From: DAOUJI01 sp965219565
Lineage (GTDB): Bacteria; Chloroflexota; Dehalococcoidia; Lucifugimonadales; JAGWBF01
Length of the DNA: 64,000 bases
Assembly: GCA_965219565.1 (NCBI GenBank)
Contig: OZ244780.1
Span: 1,488,001-1,552,000, forward strand
Reading direction: 5' to 3'
Shown in pieces: positions 8,495 through 17,872 of this stretch; positions within the stretch are counted from its first letter, which is position 1, and every line of letters starts with the position of its first letter. Position numbers and translations under genes: made by a program. The notes under the pieces are model-generated. The model made no database searches, had not been told where the DNA came from, and saw only the letters and a program-made list of their open reading frames with translations.

Positions 8495-10366
8495 ATGCCT
8501 CGTACTAGGTCGATAAAACCAAGTTGGTGGATGCTGTTCACACTGGCCGCTGTGCTCCTCGTAGGCCTAGCGGCAGCCTGTGGCGGAGAGGACCCGACAA
8601 ACACGCCGCGACCGACCGCTACGTCGGCGCCCGCGACTGTTCCGCCCACGCCCACCGAGGCGATGATGATGGAGGAACCCACCGACACCCCGGTGGCTAT
8701 GCAGCCCACACGGACACCCACCGCCGTGCCTACGGCGACTCTTCCCCCATCTCCGGACGAGGTGCTCGGAGTAATCAGAGGCGGCGTCATCAACATGCAA
8801 GCGTACGCCTCCCCGGACGCAGGCATGTTCTTCGAGCCCATTAACTACAACAACTACCATGTGAATCCCATCGTCAACCAGATAATCGAGACCAATCCTG
8901 AGACTGCGGACCTTCTCGACATCAGAGGTGATCTGGCACAGGAATGGGAAGTCTCCGACGACGGTACGGTCTTCACCTTTTACATACGTGAAGGAGTCAC
9001 GTTCCACGACGGTTCACCGCTCACCATGGACGACATAATGATGAGCATGAACGGCTGGTTCGACCCCGACAACTCCGGAGTTCCCCTCATCGTGGAGTCG
9101 GCCGGAGGACGGATCCAAACCCAGGCCAGACAGGTCCTGACTTACATGGACACTTGGAGAGCTGTGGACGCTGGCACTTTGGAAGTCACACTGAAGTTCC
9201 CCTCCGCAGCCTTCTTCACCACGTTCAGCAGGCTGAACTTCCATGTGCTCCGCAAGTCCGCCTACGAAGCCGGAGATGGGTTCACCTTCTCCAGGCCGGA
9301 GACCTTGATCGGGACGGGTCCCTTTGTGCTGAAGAACTATGACAGGGACATCTCCTCGGAATTGGAGGCCAACCCCGACTTTTTCAGGGAAGGCAGGCCC
9401 TACGTCGACGGCATCAAGAACTTCATCATCACCGACCACGGCGCCGTTGCCGCCGCTTTCAGGACGGGACAAGTGATGATGCCCGCGGGCTGGAACACCA
9501 ACCTGAGCATCAAAGAAGCCGCCGAGTTGTCGAAGGACGCTGCCATCGCCGAACGGTTCAACTTCTACATCAGCCCCAGCCCGCTCTACACTTTGGGCGT
9601 AATGATGAACGTCCGGGCAGGCGCTCCCTGGGACAACCCCGACGTCCGTAAGGCCATGAATCTTGTGCTGCACAGGCAGCCGGCCATTGAGACATTCAGC
9701 GGCGGAGCCGCCCTAATCGGGACTCCCATTCCCTCCGGATTCGATTGGAGCTTCCCGACAGAGGAAGCCCTGCAGATGCCCGGCTTCCGCGAGGACTCCC
9801 CCGGCGTCAAGTCGGCGGCTGACATAGCCGAAGCCAAGGCTCTGATGGAAGCCGCAGGCGTGGGAGAAGGATTTGCGCCGAATCTCACATGCAGGACGGT
9901 GATTGAGTTCTGCGACGTAGCGGTGCTGGTCAAAGAGCAACTTAAAGACTTCCTTGGTTGGGACGTCACCATCCGCCAGATGGAGAGCGTCGCCGGGATG
10001 TCCGCCTACGTGAACGGAGATTTCGAGTTCGCCGTCATGGCGAACAGCTTCTCCTACCCCGACCCGGACGCCTCGGCAAACTCCTACAAGAAGGGGAGCA
10101 CGGCCGACGTGGCCCGGACGGGTTACTACAACCCCTTGGCTGAACCCCTCTGGGACCAGATAGCCACGGAGACAGACCCCGACGCAAGAAGGGCACTGGT
10201 GATTCAGGCCAACGACATCCTGCTTGAAGACAACTCGTGGCCCTACATGTACTTCAAGGTGGAGTCCATGTTCGTGGACAAGCGAATCAAGGGCTTCTAC
10301 CCGCCTCCCGCTCTGGGCCACTACCAGGACTGGGCCCACATCTGGTGCGACCCCAGCTGCGGCTAA
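8495..10366 (+). CDS. peptide/nickel-type ABC transporter substrate-binding lipoprotein (SBP_bac_5)
   Basis: About 623 residues. It has a signal peptide with lipobox LAAAC, then a Thr/Pro-rich linker (about 30-85) typical of Gram-positive-like or Chloroflexota lipoproteins, then the SBP_bac_5 fold with the signature DLAQEWEVSDDGTVFTFYIR and FHDGSPLTMDD. The family binds oligopeptides, dipeptides or other solutes for DppBCDF/OppABCDF importers. The frame opens at ATG 8489, but AAAGGAG abuts that codon; the ATG at 8495 has correct spacing and is preferred. The permeases at 10659 and 11650 are the likely partners, although a hairpin and a repeat lie between. No ATP-binding subunit is present. 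Confidence 0.9.
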   Translation: MPRTRSIKPSWWMLFTLAAVLLVGLAAACGGEDPTNTPRPTATSAPATVPPTPTEAMMMEEPTDTPVAMQPTRTPTAVPTATLPPSPDEVLGVIRGGVINMQAYASPDAGMFFEPINYNNYHVNPIVNQIIETNPETADLLDIRGDLAQEWEVSDDGTVFTFYIREGVTFHDGSPLTMDDIMMSMNGWFDPDNSGVPLIVESAGGRIQTQARQVLTYMDTWRAVDAGTLEVTLKFPSAAFFTTFSRLNFHVLRKSAYEAGDGFTFSRPETLIGTGPFVLKNYDRDISSELEANPDFFREGRPYVDGIKNFIITDHGAVAAAFRTGQVMMPAGWNTNLSIKEAAELSKDAAIAERFNFYISPSPLYTLGVMMNVRAGAPWDNPDVRKAMNLVLHRQPAIETFSGGAALIGTPIPSGFDWSFPTEEALQMPGFREDSPGVKSAADIAEAKALMEAAGVGEGFAPNLTCRTVIEFCDVAVLVKEQLKDFLGWDVTIRQMESVAGMSAYVNGDFEFAVMANSFSYPDPDASANSYKKGSTADVARTGYYNPLAEPLWDQIATETDPDARRALVIQANDILLEDNSWPYMYFKVESMFVDKRIKGFYPPPALGHYQDWAHIWCDPSCG

Positions 10367-10383
10367 ACTACGCAGGTTAAATC

Positions 10384-10429
10384 ATCAAAGGGACAGGCTT
10401 CTGGTCGATGCCAGGCCTGTCCCTTTGAT
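10384..10429 (+). terminator. stem-loop after the binding-protein gene
   Basis: A perfect 15-bp inverted repeat (10384-10398 with 10415-10429; arm ATCAAAGGGACAGGC) with a 16-nt loop lies 17 bp past the stop codon. There is no clear U-tract, so it may attenuate transcription or stabilise the upstream mRNA rather than fully terminate. It would favour high binding-protein and lower permease expression. Confidence 0.6.
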
Positions 10430-10458
10430 AATGTAGGGTCTTTCGATTGTAAGATGCC

Positions 10459-10510
10459 CCGTTCGTGGTGAGCCAGTCAAACCACCCTTCGACAAGCTCA
10501 GGGCGAGCGG
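10459..10510. repeat. REP-like imperfect palindrome
   Basis: The segment starts CCGTTCGTGGTGAGC and ends GACAAGCTCAGGGCGAGCGG, which is an imperfect inverted repeat. It is of the kind dispersed through intergenic DNA of many environmental bacteria (CTTCGACAAGCTCAGGGCGA type). It is flanked by a further inverted pair AGGGTCTTTCG / CGAAAGACCCT (about 10435-10445 and 10531-10541), so the whole region can form a large cruciform. Confidence 0.6.
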
Positions 10511-10658
10511 AAAGAAGGACCTAAGATAACCGAAAGACCCTGTTGATAATGCAGGGATGTAATGACGCCCGCCGCAAGGTCTGCTAAAATTCCGGCAGCT
10601 ATAGTCGAATCCAAGTAGACGAAGTCAACACCGAGAGTCGATCTGAGTGAGCTAAGAG

Positions 10659-11618
10659 ATGCAGGCCTACATTCTCAAGCGGGTCCTGATGTTCATCCCG
10701 ACCCTCATCATTGTCACTTCCCTCGTATTTATTCTACTGCGGGTCGTGCCGGGAGACCCGGCGGCGGCCAGGCTCGCAGGAGCGTCCGGAGAGGCCGAAT
10801 ACACCGAAGAGGAACGGGCCGCTCTAGCCAAGAAGCTGGGCACTGACCGGCCTCTCATCAACCAATACGGCACGTGGGTCTGGGGAATGTTACAGGGCGA
10901 CTTCGGAAATTCGTTCCACTACAGGACCCCCGTCTGGGACGACATGAAGAAGAAATTCCCCGTCACCATCCAGCTGACCATCATGGCGCTTCTGATGGCT
11001 GTCGCCGTGGCCGTGCCCCTCGGCGTGCTTTCGGCCATTAGGCAAGATGGAGTTTTTGATTATCTAGGCAGACTAATCACCATCGCCGGAATAGCGCTCC
11101 CCAACTTCTGGATAGGCATAATGGTGGTGTTCATCCTATCCGTCGAGTTCGGCTACGGGATTCCGCTGGGGTATGCCGACTTATGGAAAGACCCGGGGCT
11201 CAACCTGGAGCAATTGGCTTTCCCGGCCTTGGCCCTGGCCTTCTCCAACATGGCCTTTATCGCCCGCGTAACCAGGTCCGCCGTACTTGAAGTGTTCCGG
11301 GAGGACTATATACGTACGGCCCGCTCCAAAGGTTTGACCGAATTGGCGATTATAGGGCGGCACACGCTTAAGAACGCGCTGCTGCCGGTGGTCACGGTGG
11401 CCGCCTACGAGTTCGGACGGCTCATGGGAGGCACCGTGGTAATAGAGCAGATATTCAACGTGCCGGGCATGGGCAGGCACCTAATCACGTCGGTTGGACA
11501 ACGGGACTTCCCCGTTGTCCAGGCCATAGTGATGTCCATTACCGTGATAGTGCTGCTTCTGAACTTGGCCACAGATATGATTTACGGCTGGCTGAATCCC
11601 AGGATACGCTATACTTAG
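10659..11618 (+). CDS. ABC transporter permease, DppB/OppB family
   Basis: 319 residues with six predicted membrane segments. The N-terminal TM carries the family hallmark ILLRVVPGDPA (about 25-35). The cytoplasmic EAA loop that docks the ATPase is EDYIRTARSKGLTELAIIGR (about 210-230). It forms the transmembrane pore with the next gene, 31 bp downstream. Substrates are expected to be peptides or similar solutes delivered by the binding protein at 8495. The ribosome binding site is weak (TAAGAG close to the ATG). Confidence 0.92.
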   Translation: MQAYILKRVLMFIPTLIIVTSLVFILLRVVPGDPAAARLAGASGEAEYTEEERAALAKKLGTDRPLINQYGTWVWGMLQGDFGNSFHYRTPVWDDMKKKFPVTIQLTIMALLMAVAVAVPLGVLSAIRQDGVFDYLGRLITIAGIALPNFWIGIMVVFILSVEFGYGIPLGYADLWKDPGLNLEQLAFPALALAFSNMAFIARVTRSAVLEVFREDYIRTARSKGLTELAIIGRHTLKNALLPVVTVAAYEFGRLMGGTVVIEQIFNVPGMGRHLITSVGQRDFPVVQAIVMSITVIVLLLNLATDMIYGWLNPRIRYT

Positions 11619-11649
11619 CCCTTGGTCCCGAGAGGGCTTGAGACGCACG

Positions 11650-12564
11650 ATGAGCCAAGAGCCAAGAGCAGAAACTTCCATTCCAGACCGGACATATGAA
11701 GCCCTCCGGCCTAAACGCCCCGTTTTGGGCCAGATTGCGAACTTCGCCAGCAGGAAACCTCTGGGAGCAGCGGCGGGAGTCGTTGCCCTGCTCCTGGTTG
11801 CAGTCGCCATATTCGCTCCCGCAATTCAGCGCCACGACCCTTACGACACTGACCACACCAAGCTCTACGCCTCTCCCAGTTCCGACCAGCTGCTGGGGGG
11901 CGACGAGTTGGGCCGCGATGTATTCAGCCGCATTATCGCTGGCAGCCGTATCTCCCTGAGAGTAGGTCTGATAAGCGCCTTCGTCGGGTCGTTCATCGGG
12001 CTGCTGATCGGTGTGTCCAGCGCATACTTTGGTGGATTTACGGACCTGGTCGTCCAGCGGTTTATCGACGGCATGATAGCGTTTCCCTATATCGTTTTGG
12101 CCATTGCCATCGTGGCGGCCTTAGGAACATCGCTCAACAACGTCACCATCGCGTTAGCGATCTTGTTCGTGCCGAGCACTGCGAGGATAATCCGGTCCCA
12201 GGCGTTGGCGATCAAGGAGATGGATTACGTGCTCGCCGCCCGAGCGGTGGGCGCTTCAGACTGGCGCATAATCCTTCAGCACCTGGCGCCCAATACGATG
12301 GGCATCCTGATCGTCATGATTACTTTCCAGCTGGGGATAGCCATTATCGCCGAGGCCTCATTGAGCTTCCTGGGTCTGGGAGCGGGGGTCGCCGACCCGT
12401 CTTGGGGCAACATGCTGAGGGGCGCCACGAAGCAGTACATAGGCATCGGGCCGTGGCTGCCCGTATTTCCAGGGTTGGCCATCGCCATCGTAGTGTTTGC
12501 CTGGAACCTGCTGGGAGACGCCTTGAGAGACGTACTCGACCCGCGTTTGCGGGGCGCCAACTAA
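11650..12564 (+). CDS. ABC transporter permease, DppC/OppC family
   Basis: About 304 residues. An OppC N-terminal TM segment (FAPAIQRHDPYDTD follows it) and the family signature LLGGDELGRDVFSRIIAGSR come first. Five further TM segments follow, with an EAA loop in MDYVLAARAVGASDWRII. It is the obligate partner of the DppB-type permease immediately upstream. The start is ambiguous: TTG at 11638 has GAGAGGG only 2-3 nt away, while the ATG at 11650 is the more usual codon. No ATPase (DppD/DppF) gene follows, so nucleotide-binding subunits must be recruited from another locus. Confidence 0.9.
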   Translation: MSQEPRAETSIPDRTYEALRPKRPVLGQIANFASRKPLGAAAGVVALLLVAVAIFAPAIQRHDPYDTDHTKLYASPSSDQLLGGDELGRDVFSRIIAGSRISLRVGLISAFVGSFIGLLIGVSSAYFGGFTDLVVQRFIDGMIAFPYIVLAIAIVAALGTSLNNVTIALAILFVPSTARIIRSQALAIKEMDYVLAARAVGASDWRIILQHLAPNTMGILIVMITFQLGIAIIAEASLSFLGLGAGVADPSWGNMLRGATKQYIGIGPWLPVFPGLAIAIVVFAWNLLGDALRDVLDPRLRGAN

Positions 12565-12603
12565 CCCCGGCTCACACACGGCTTTATCGGCATCGACAAA
12601 AAC

Positions 12604-12632
12604 GGGGGCCGACGTTCAGAACGTCGGCCCCC
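12604..12632 (-). terminator. Rho-independent terminator for the DUF1800/NHL operon
   Basis: A perfect 13-bp stem (arm GGGGGCCGACGTT, 12604-12616, pairing with 12620-12632) and a 3-nt loop are followed on the minus strand by GTTTTTG. This is the expected layout for terminating leftward transcription from the gene ending at 12661. It also lies 40 bp past the rightward permease gene and may act on both. Confidence 0.75.
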
Positions 12633-12660
12633 AGCTCGTTGCTCCGGTGTGTCGTTCGGT

Positions 12661-13779
12661 CTAGTTGAAGGGCGCTCCAACGGCGCCATCAATGTAGTCA
12701 GGCTCCAGCCAATTCTGTTCCTTGCGGTAGACCTGCAGCCGGTGGTGCAGCGCCTCCAGCGCCATCACCCTGCCCTCGTTGTCTACGTTGACGGCGACTG
12801 GACGCCAGAACCGCCAGGTGGGAGTGAGGTCCACGAGACGACGCTTCTTCTGGATGAGGGGGTCCGCCGATATTCTGTCCGCGGCCCATTGGGAGACCTC
12901 CCACGCGTCTCCCACGAAGTTGGTGATGAACGTACCGTCGGCCTCGTATACGCGCAGCAGGTTGTTGCCCCAGTCGGCTACGTAGATGTCGCCGTCCTTG
13001 TCCACTGCCACGCCTGCGGGGAACTTGAGCTCCGCCTCCGAGCCAGGGCCTCCGATGGTGGCCAGGTGCCTGCCCTCGGGACTCAGCTTCTGCACCCGAT
13101 TGTTCCTCCAGTCGGCCACGAAGATGTTCCCTTCGGCGTCCACCGTGATGCCCCAGGGCATGTTGAACTCGCCCTCCTCGGAGCCGAAGCCGCCGAACTG
13201 GGAGATGTATTGCCCGTCCTTGGTGAATTTCTGCACCCGGTGATTGTGACCGTCCACGACCAGCAAGTGGCCGTCCAGGTCGAAAGCCAGCCCTGAAGGG
13301 CCGTTCAACTGCCCGTCCCCGGTGTTTCCGCCCATGTACTTCCGTAGGTACAGATGCAGGGACCGTCCCGTCGCGTCGACGGTGGAGCCTGCGTCCACGT
13401 CCTTTGAGCCCCAGTTTCCGACCAACTCCCCGTCCCTGTTCAGTATGTATATCTGGTTGTTGTATTCGTCGGACACGTAGACGTTTTCATCTGAGTCCAC
13501 CGCGATGGCCTTAGGCATGGCGCTTTCCCGGTTTCCACCGAATGTGTAGCCCCGGTCGCTCCAGAAAATCTCGCTGTCCAGGTTGCAAGCGGTGATTCCC
13601 ACGTACTGCGCATAGAACTCGAACCCCGTGTTGACTACGTAGATGCGCCCCTCATTGCCCAATGCGAAGTCGACCGGTGCGAAGAAACCGCGGTCTCCGC
13701 TGGAGCCACCGAGGCAATGGGAATAGTTGTACACCCTGCCCTTGACTTGCTGTGTAAGCATCCCTGTACTGCTAGGCAT
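12661..13779 (-). CDS. NHL-repeat beta-propeller protein
   Basis: 372 residues made of at least six NHL-type blades. Recurrent units such as GPSGLAFDLDGHLLVVDGHN, GITVDAEGNIFVADWRNNRV and GVAVDKDGDIYVADWGNNLL each end in the NRVQKF/NLLRVY turn. These propellers bind ligands or catalyse lyase reactions; no specific role can be read. No signal peptide is evident at the ATG. It follows the DUF1800 gene by 48 bp on the same strand, so the two are probably co-transcribed and terminated by the hairpin at 12604. Confidence 0.85.
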   Translation of the reverse strand: MPSSTGMLTQQVKGRVYNYSHCLGGSSGDRGFFAPVDFALGNEGRIYVVNTGFEFYAQYVGITACNLDSEIFWSDRGYTFGGNRESAMPKAIAVDSDENVYVSDEYNNQIYILNRDGELVGNWGSKDVDAGSTVDATGRSLHLYLRKYMGGNTGDGQLNGPSGLAFDLDGHLLVVDGHNHRVQKFTKDGQYISQFGGFGSEEGEFNMPWGITVDAEGNIFVADWRNNRVQKLSPEGRHLATIGGPGSEAELKFPAGVAVDKDGDIYVADWGNNLLRVYEADGTFITNFVGDAWEVSQWAADRISADPLIQKKRRLVDLTPTWRFWRPVAVNVDNEGRVMALEALHHRLQVYRKEQNWLEPDYIDGAVGAPFN

Positions 13780-13827
13780 CTCTTCCCCCTTGCGCTTTCA
13801 AAGTACGTTCGATAGGCAGACCGTCCG

Positions 13828-15237
13828 TTAGGCGAACTGGAACTCTCTGGATGAAGCGATGAGGGCCAGCATGTCGGCCACTCGCTGTGAAGAGACTTTC
13901 GCCTCGTCTTCGCTTCCCCACGTCACGCCTCCGGCCCGTTCGGCCAACGAGACAAGCTCCTCTTTGGTCCCTTCTTCCACCTGGACCGGCCCCATCAGGT
14001 CGAGGCACTCGTCCACCATTTGGGCGGCGGTGGAGTCTCCCAGCGCGTGTATTCTCTGGATGATGGACTGGACTCCAGGCATCTCTGGGTTGGCGAAAAG
14101 GTCGGCGGCAAAGTTGATGCGCCGCACGAGGGCCCCGCTGTCTATCCATTCGGCGCCGAAGTGCCATCCTTCCACACTGGGCGGGTTGATGACCTCCTGC
14201 CCCATGTAGCCCGTCTCCTCCGCCATATCCTGCATTCCGGGCCTGGGGAAGCGGAAGTCTCCGGCCACTCTAAGAGTCCCCACCACCAACTCTGCGGGGC
14301 TCTTGATGCGCTTGTACATGGACTCTTTGAAGAAGTCGGAGTTGAACAAGACCCGCAGGGTCGCCTTCATGTCGAACCCGGAGTTGATAAAGGCGTCTCC
14401 GATGATGTTCATCGCCACGGAGTCGCGGGGCGGAGAGTGGAGCCACGCGGGCACCTGGACCTCGTCGGCGACAAAGAAGTTGTAGAGGTGGCGGGCAATG
14501 AACCGGGACGTGGCCGGCTGGCGCACGACTATCTCGATGATGTCCTCGCCGTTGAACCGGCCCCGGTGGCCCAGGAACTCCTTTTCGCTGTCGTCGTGGT
14601 CTTCTTCATTGTAGATGAAGGGCCACAGCTTCCTGCCCGTGCCTCCGCCGGGAATCTTGTGGGCGATGGTCCAGCCTGTGAAGGCCCTGGAACACTCGAA
14701 GACGTCCTTCTCGGTGTAGTTGCCCTGGCCCATGGAAAAGAGCTCCAGCAACTCTCGCCCCCAGTTCTCGTTGGGCTGGTCCTTGTGGTTGTAGTTGTTG
14801 TCCAGCCAATAGATCATGGCCGGGTCCTTGGCCAACTCCACCAACAGGTCCCGGTAGTTGCCCATGCCGCAGCGGCGGAACATGTTGATTTGCCTGACCA
14901 TCTCCGGGGGGCTGTTTATCTTGGCGTTGCCCGTAGCGAACACCGTGTGCCAGAAGAGGACCATCTTCTCTTCCAGCTGCCGGGGGCTGTTGATCATCTG
15001 GTAGATGACGTTGCAGCGCCCCTGGGGAGGCGGTTCGGGGTTTTCGATGTTGGGGTAATACCTAAAGAGCAGCTCCAAGTCGGCGCCCGGTATTCCCCGC
15101 GCCTCGGGGTCCACCAGGTCTTCCACCACCTCCTCATATCCCCTGGCGGCGAGAGCTTCCAGTTCGTCCCGGGGGCATCCGAAACCGGCTCGCCTCATCA
15201 AATGGGCCATCAATGCAATGTCTTCGCTGTCAGCCAT
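13828..15237 (-). CDS. DUF1800 family protein
   Basis: About 469 residues. The N-terminal MAHLMRRAGFGCPRDELEAL and the internal MVLFWHTVFATGNAKIN, NPNENWGRELLELFSMG-like (here PNENWGRELLELFSMG) and EFLGHRGRFNGEDIIEI segments are diagnostic of DUF1800 (PF08811). The biochemical role of this family is unknown; members often pair with DUF1501 genes, but here the partner is an NHL propeller. The open frame extends to 15447, yet AGGAGGG stands 6 nt before the ATG at 15237, where family homology begins, so the extension is discarded. Confidence 0.88.
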   Translation of the reverse strand: MADSEDIALMAHLMRRAGFGCPRDELEALAARGYEEVVEDLVDPEARGIPGADLELLFRYYPNIENPEPPPQGRCNVIYQMINSPRQLEEKMVLFWHTVFATGNAKINSPPEMVRQINMFRRCGMGNYRDLLVELAKDPAMIYWLDNNYNHKDQPNENWGRELLELFSMGQGNYTEKDVFECSRAFTGWTIAHKIPGGGTGRKLWPFIYNEEDHDDSEKEFLGHRGRFNGEDIIEIVVRQPATSRFIARHLYNFFVADEVQVPAWLHSPPRDSVAMNIIGDAFINSGFDMKATLRVLFNSDFFKESMYKRIKSPAELVVGTLRVAGDFRFPRPGMQDMAEETGYMGQEVINPPSVEGWHFGAEWIDSGALVRRINFAADLFANPEMPGVQSIIQRIHALGDSTAAQMVDECLDLMGPVQVEEGTKEELVSLAERAGGVTWGSEDEAKVSSQRVADMLALIASSREFQFA

Positions 15238-15522
15238 TTCGACCCTCCTTAGATTGCCTGGGCTTAGGGCGTTTGCGGTGTTTGAAATCGTGGGTGAAGT
15301 CGGATATGGGGTTGGGAGAATTGTATTATAGCCGTTAAGACCCGTCAACAAAGCGAATCGATTCGTGGTAAATGTCACCGAAGAGGGTATTGGCGCCTTG
15401 CAAGCAGTGTTGCCGGAGGCCTGGGACTGCAATCCCCCGGCTGTCAAGGCTCGGTTCTTGACCCGCTCTTCCGGGGGCGCCAGAATGGGCGAAACTCATC
15501 TGATGAGCAATGGAGGACCGCG

Positions 15523-16302
15523 ATGAAATGGTGCCGCTTTCAGCAAGGAGACCGGATAAGCTACGGGATTGTGAACGACGACCGTGTAGTGGAAGTCGAA
15601 GGAAGCCCATTCGACACCTATACGGAAACTGATCGGAGCCACTCTTTGGACCAGGTAAAACTCCTTACTCCTGTGGAGATTTTAACCTTCTATGCCGCGG
15701 GCACCAACTATCCCGAGCACGTAACCTGGGCCGCTAGCAAGCTGGGACGGGAGCCGCAGATTCCCGCCAAGGCCGACATCGGCTACAGGGCCGTCAACGC
15801 TATCATTGCCCACGACGAGAACATCGTCCGCCCCACGGACGCCACGGACTTGCATTACGAGGGCGAGCTTGTGGCGGTCATCGGCAAGCAGGCCAAGAAC
15901 CTCTCCTACGACGAGGCCCTCGACTGTGTGCTGGGATACACCATCGGGAACGACGTGAGCGAACGGGCCTGGCAGAAGGAGGACCGCACACTTTGGCGGG
16001 CAAAGAACACCGACACCTTCAAGCCCATGGGCCCCTGGATAGCCACAGGCCTGGACCCGACCAATCTGGAGACCATCATCCGGCTTAACGGCAAGGTGAT
16101 GTCCGAGTTCAACACCGGCACCATGATATTCGACACGGCCACCTACATATCTGAGATGAGCAAGTACCTGACTCTCTACCCCGGTGACGTGATCTGGATG
16201 GGGACTGAGGGCGTGACCGAAGACATGAAGGTCGGGGACGTGTGCGAAATCGAAATCAGCGGTATTGGGACGTTGAGAAACACCATCGTCGCTGCGGAAT
16301 AG
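15523..16302 (+). CDS. fumarylacetoacetate hydrolase (FAH) family protein
   Basis: 259 residues. The C-terminal FAH fold has its divalent-metal ligands in HYEGELVAVIG (Glu113, Glu115) and GNDVSERAWQKED (Asp144). An N-terminal cap domain of about 60 residues precedes it. Family reactions include 2-hydroxyhepta-2,4-diene-1,7-dioate isomerisation, acylpyruvate hydrolysis and oxaloacetate decarboxylation in aromatic degradation; which applies is not visible. Start ATG with GGAGG 7 nt upstream. The HDAC-like gene follows after 27 bp on the same strand, suggesting one transcript. Confidence 0.9.
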   Translation: MKWCRFQQGDRISYGIVNDDRVVEVEGSPFDTYTETDRSHSLDQVKLLTPVEILTFYAAGTNYPEHVTWAASKLGREPQIPAKADIGYRAVNAIIAHDENIVRPTDATDLHYEGELVAVIGKQAKNLSYDEALDCVLGYTIGNDVSERAWQKEDRTLWRAKNTDTFKPMGPWIATGLDPTNLETIIRLNGKVMSEFNTGTMIFDTATYISEMSKYLTLYPGDVIWMGTEGVTEDMKVGDVCEIEISGIGTLRNTIVAAE

Positions 16303-16329
16303 GCTGGCGACACAGCTAGGGCAAGACCT

Positions 16330-17457
16330 ATGACCCGGAAGGCCGTTTTCGTATATCGGGACGCCATGTCCCAGCACGTGCTGCGCCGGGACCATCCCAT
16401 GCGCCCCGTGCGGCTCATGCACACCTACCGACTCCTCGATGCTTACGGCGCCTTCGGCTCTGAGCAGTCCGAACTGGTCGATCCCCGGCCGGCCACCGAC
16501 GAGGAAGTCGGCAGTTTCCACGACACCGGCTACATCGAGGCAGTAAAGGCCTTGAGTAAGGGCGAAAGACTGTCCGATGCCCACCTGTACAACTTCAGCG
16601 CCGCCGGGGACAACCCTGTCTATGACGGGATGTACGAGGCTGCCTTGCTGAGCTCAGGAGGGTCGTTGGTCGCCGCCGAAATGGTGGCATCAGGACAGGC
16701 CGACGCGGCCTTCAACATCGGTGGAGGCCTCCACCATGCCGCCGCAGGACGCGCCTCCGGCTTCTGCATCTTCAACGACCCTGTCATCGCCATCAAGCGG
16801 CTGCTGTCCTATGGCATGAGAGTTGCTTATGTGGATATCGACGTGCACCACGGGGACGGGGTACAGGAAGCCTTCTACGACGACCCAAGGGTCCTCACCA
16901 TATCGGTGCATGAATCGGGGCGTTACCTGTTTCCAGGCACAGGCTCGGTGGAAGAAGTTGGCTCAGGCAACGGACGGGGCTATTCCGTCAATCTGCCCCT
17001 GTTTCCCTATACGTCCGACGATCTCTACTTGAGCTGCTTCCGCGAGGTCGTTCCCCCGTTGCTCGATGCCTTCAAGCCGGACGTGCTGGTCACTCAGCTT
17101 GGAATCGACACCTACTACAATGACCCGCTGGCCCATTTGCTGCTGTCATCCAACGGTTTCTCCCAAGTCGTCGGTGAGTTTGCGGCGACGGGAATCCCCT
17201 GGGTGGCTCTGGGCGGCGGCGGGTATGACGTGGAGGCCGTGGCCCGCTGTTGGACCCTGGCCTACGGTGTGATGTCGGGGCAAGAGCTGCCGGAGAGGAT
17301 ACCGGCGTCTTTGACCGAAACCCATTCGGGAGGGTTTCTAAGAGACGTAGACCTGGACTTGGGCCTCAAAGATGACCTACGGAGTCAGTCCCGGGATTTC
17401 GCCAGGGCCAGCGTCGAAGAGGTCAAGCGGGTCGTCTTCCCCTATCACGGTTTGTAA
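16330..17457 (+). CDS. histone-deacetylase-like amidohydrolase (AcuC / acetylpolyamine amidohydrolase family)
   Basis: 375 residues of the class I/II HDAC fold. The charge-relay His pair is in GGGLHHA (135-136). Zinc ligands are Asp171 and His173 in VDIDVHHGDG and Asp260 in QLGIDTYYNDPL. The catalytic Tyr299 is in GGGGYD. All key residues are present, so it should be active. Bacterial homologues deacetylate acetyl-CoA synthetase (AcuC) or acetylpolyamines; the length fits AcuC. It is probably co-transcribed with the FAH gene. A REP-like hairpin lies just past the stop codon. Confidence 0.9.
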   Translation: MTRKAVFVYRDAMSQHVLRRDHPMRPVRLMHTYRLLDAYGAFGSEQSELVDPRPATDEEVGSFHDTGYIEAVKALSKGERLSDAHLYNFSAAGDNPVYDGMYEAALLSSGGSLVAAEMVASGQADAAFNIGGGLHHAAAGRASGFCIFNDPVIAIKRLLSYGMRVAYVDIDVHHGDGVQEAFYDDPRVLTISVHESGRYLFPGTGSVEEVGSGNGRGYSVNLPLFPYTSDDLYLSCFREVVPPLLDAFKPDVLVTQLGIDTYYNDPLAHLLLSSNGFSQVVGEFAATGIPWVALGGGGYDVEAVARCWTLAYGVMSGQELPERIPASLTETHSGGFLRDVDLDLGLKDDLRSQSRDFARASVEEVKRVVFPYHGL

Positions 17458-17472
17458 AACATACCATCCGTC

Positions 17473-17492
17473 ATACCGGCGGAGGCCGGTAT
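17473..17492. repeat. REP-like hairpin (GGAG loop)
   Basis: A perfect inverted repeat ATACCGGC-GGAG-GCCGGTAT lies 15 bp after the HDAC-like gene. The same architecture with different outer bases recurs at 31533-31550, indicating a dispersed family. Confidence 0.65.
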
Positions 17493-17565
17493 CCAGGGAC
17501 TGGGCTAGAGTTGGAGCACCCCCTGACCTCCAACCCTTCGCAAGAGAGGATTAGGCCCGGTCTGG

Positions 17566-17850
17566 TTACTCTGAAGGGTCGTTCCCGGTGATAAGCTGCT
17601 TGGCATGGTCCTCCATGCCGTTGTTCAGGCAGTCCCGGTAAGCTGAGTAAGTCGCTTTGCTCAATGCCTCGATTATCCACTTCTCCACGTCGGACGCCTC
17701 TCTGTACGTAGCGTACAGGTCCGCCTGACGCTTTAGCTTGTCCAAATAGTGGACCTGGATTGCGCTCAACCCTTCGTTCGCCAAAGAGACATCCAACTCC
17801 ATAGGCGATTGCTCGAACTCTGCCTCTTGGTTTGCCCTCTTGTCTCCCAT
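17566..17850 (-). CDS. small hypothetical protein
   Basis: 94 residues, acidic, predicted largely helical, with no cysteines in motif spacing, no signal peptide and no family I recognise. The ATG at 17850 has GAGGTG 5-6 nt upstream, a proper ribosome binding site, which supports it being real. It lies 70 bp downstream of dnaK on the same strand, separated by a short GC hairpin, so it may be expressed as a read-through tail of the heat-shock operon. No function is proposed. Confidence 0.55.
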   Translation of the reverse strand: MGDKRANQEAEFEQSPMELDVSLANEGLSAIQVHYLDKLKRQADLYATYREASDVEKWIIEALSKATYSAYRDCLNNGMEDHAKQLITGNDPSE

Positions 17851-17872
17851 GACTCACCTCTTCAGCTGCTCC

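Noticed and set aside
14020..15252. 410-codon plus-strand frame over the DUF1800 gene
   Set aside because: Antisense shadow of a gene with clear family motifs and ribosome binding site; its own translation has no recognisable domain.
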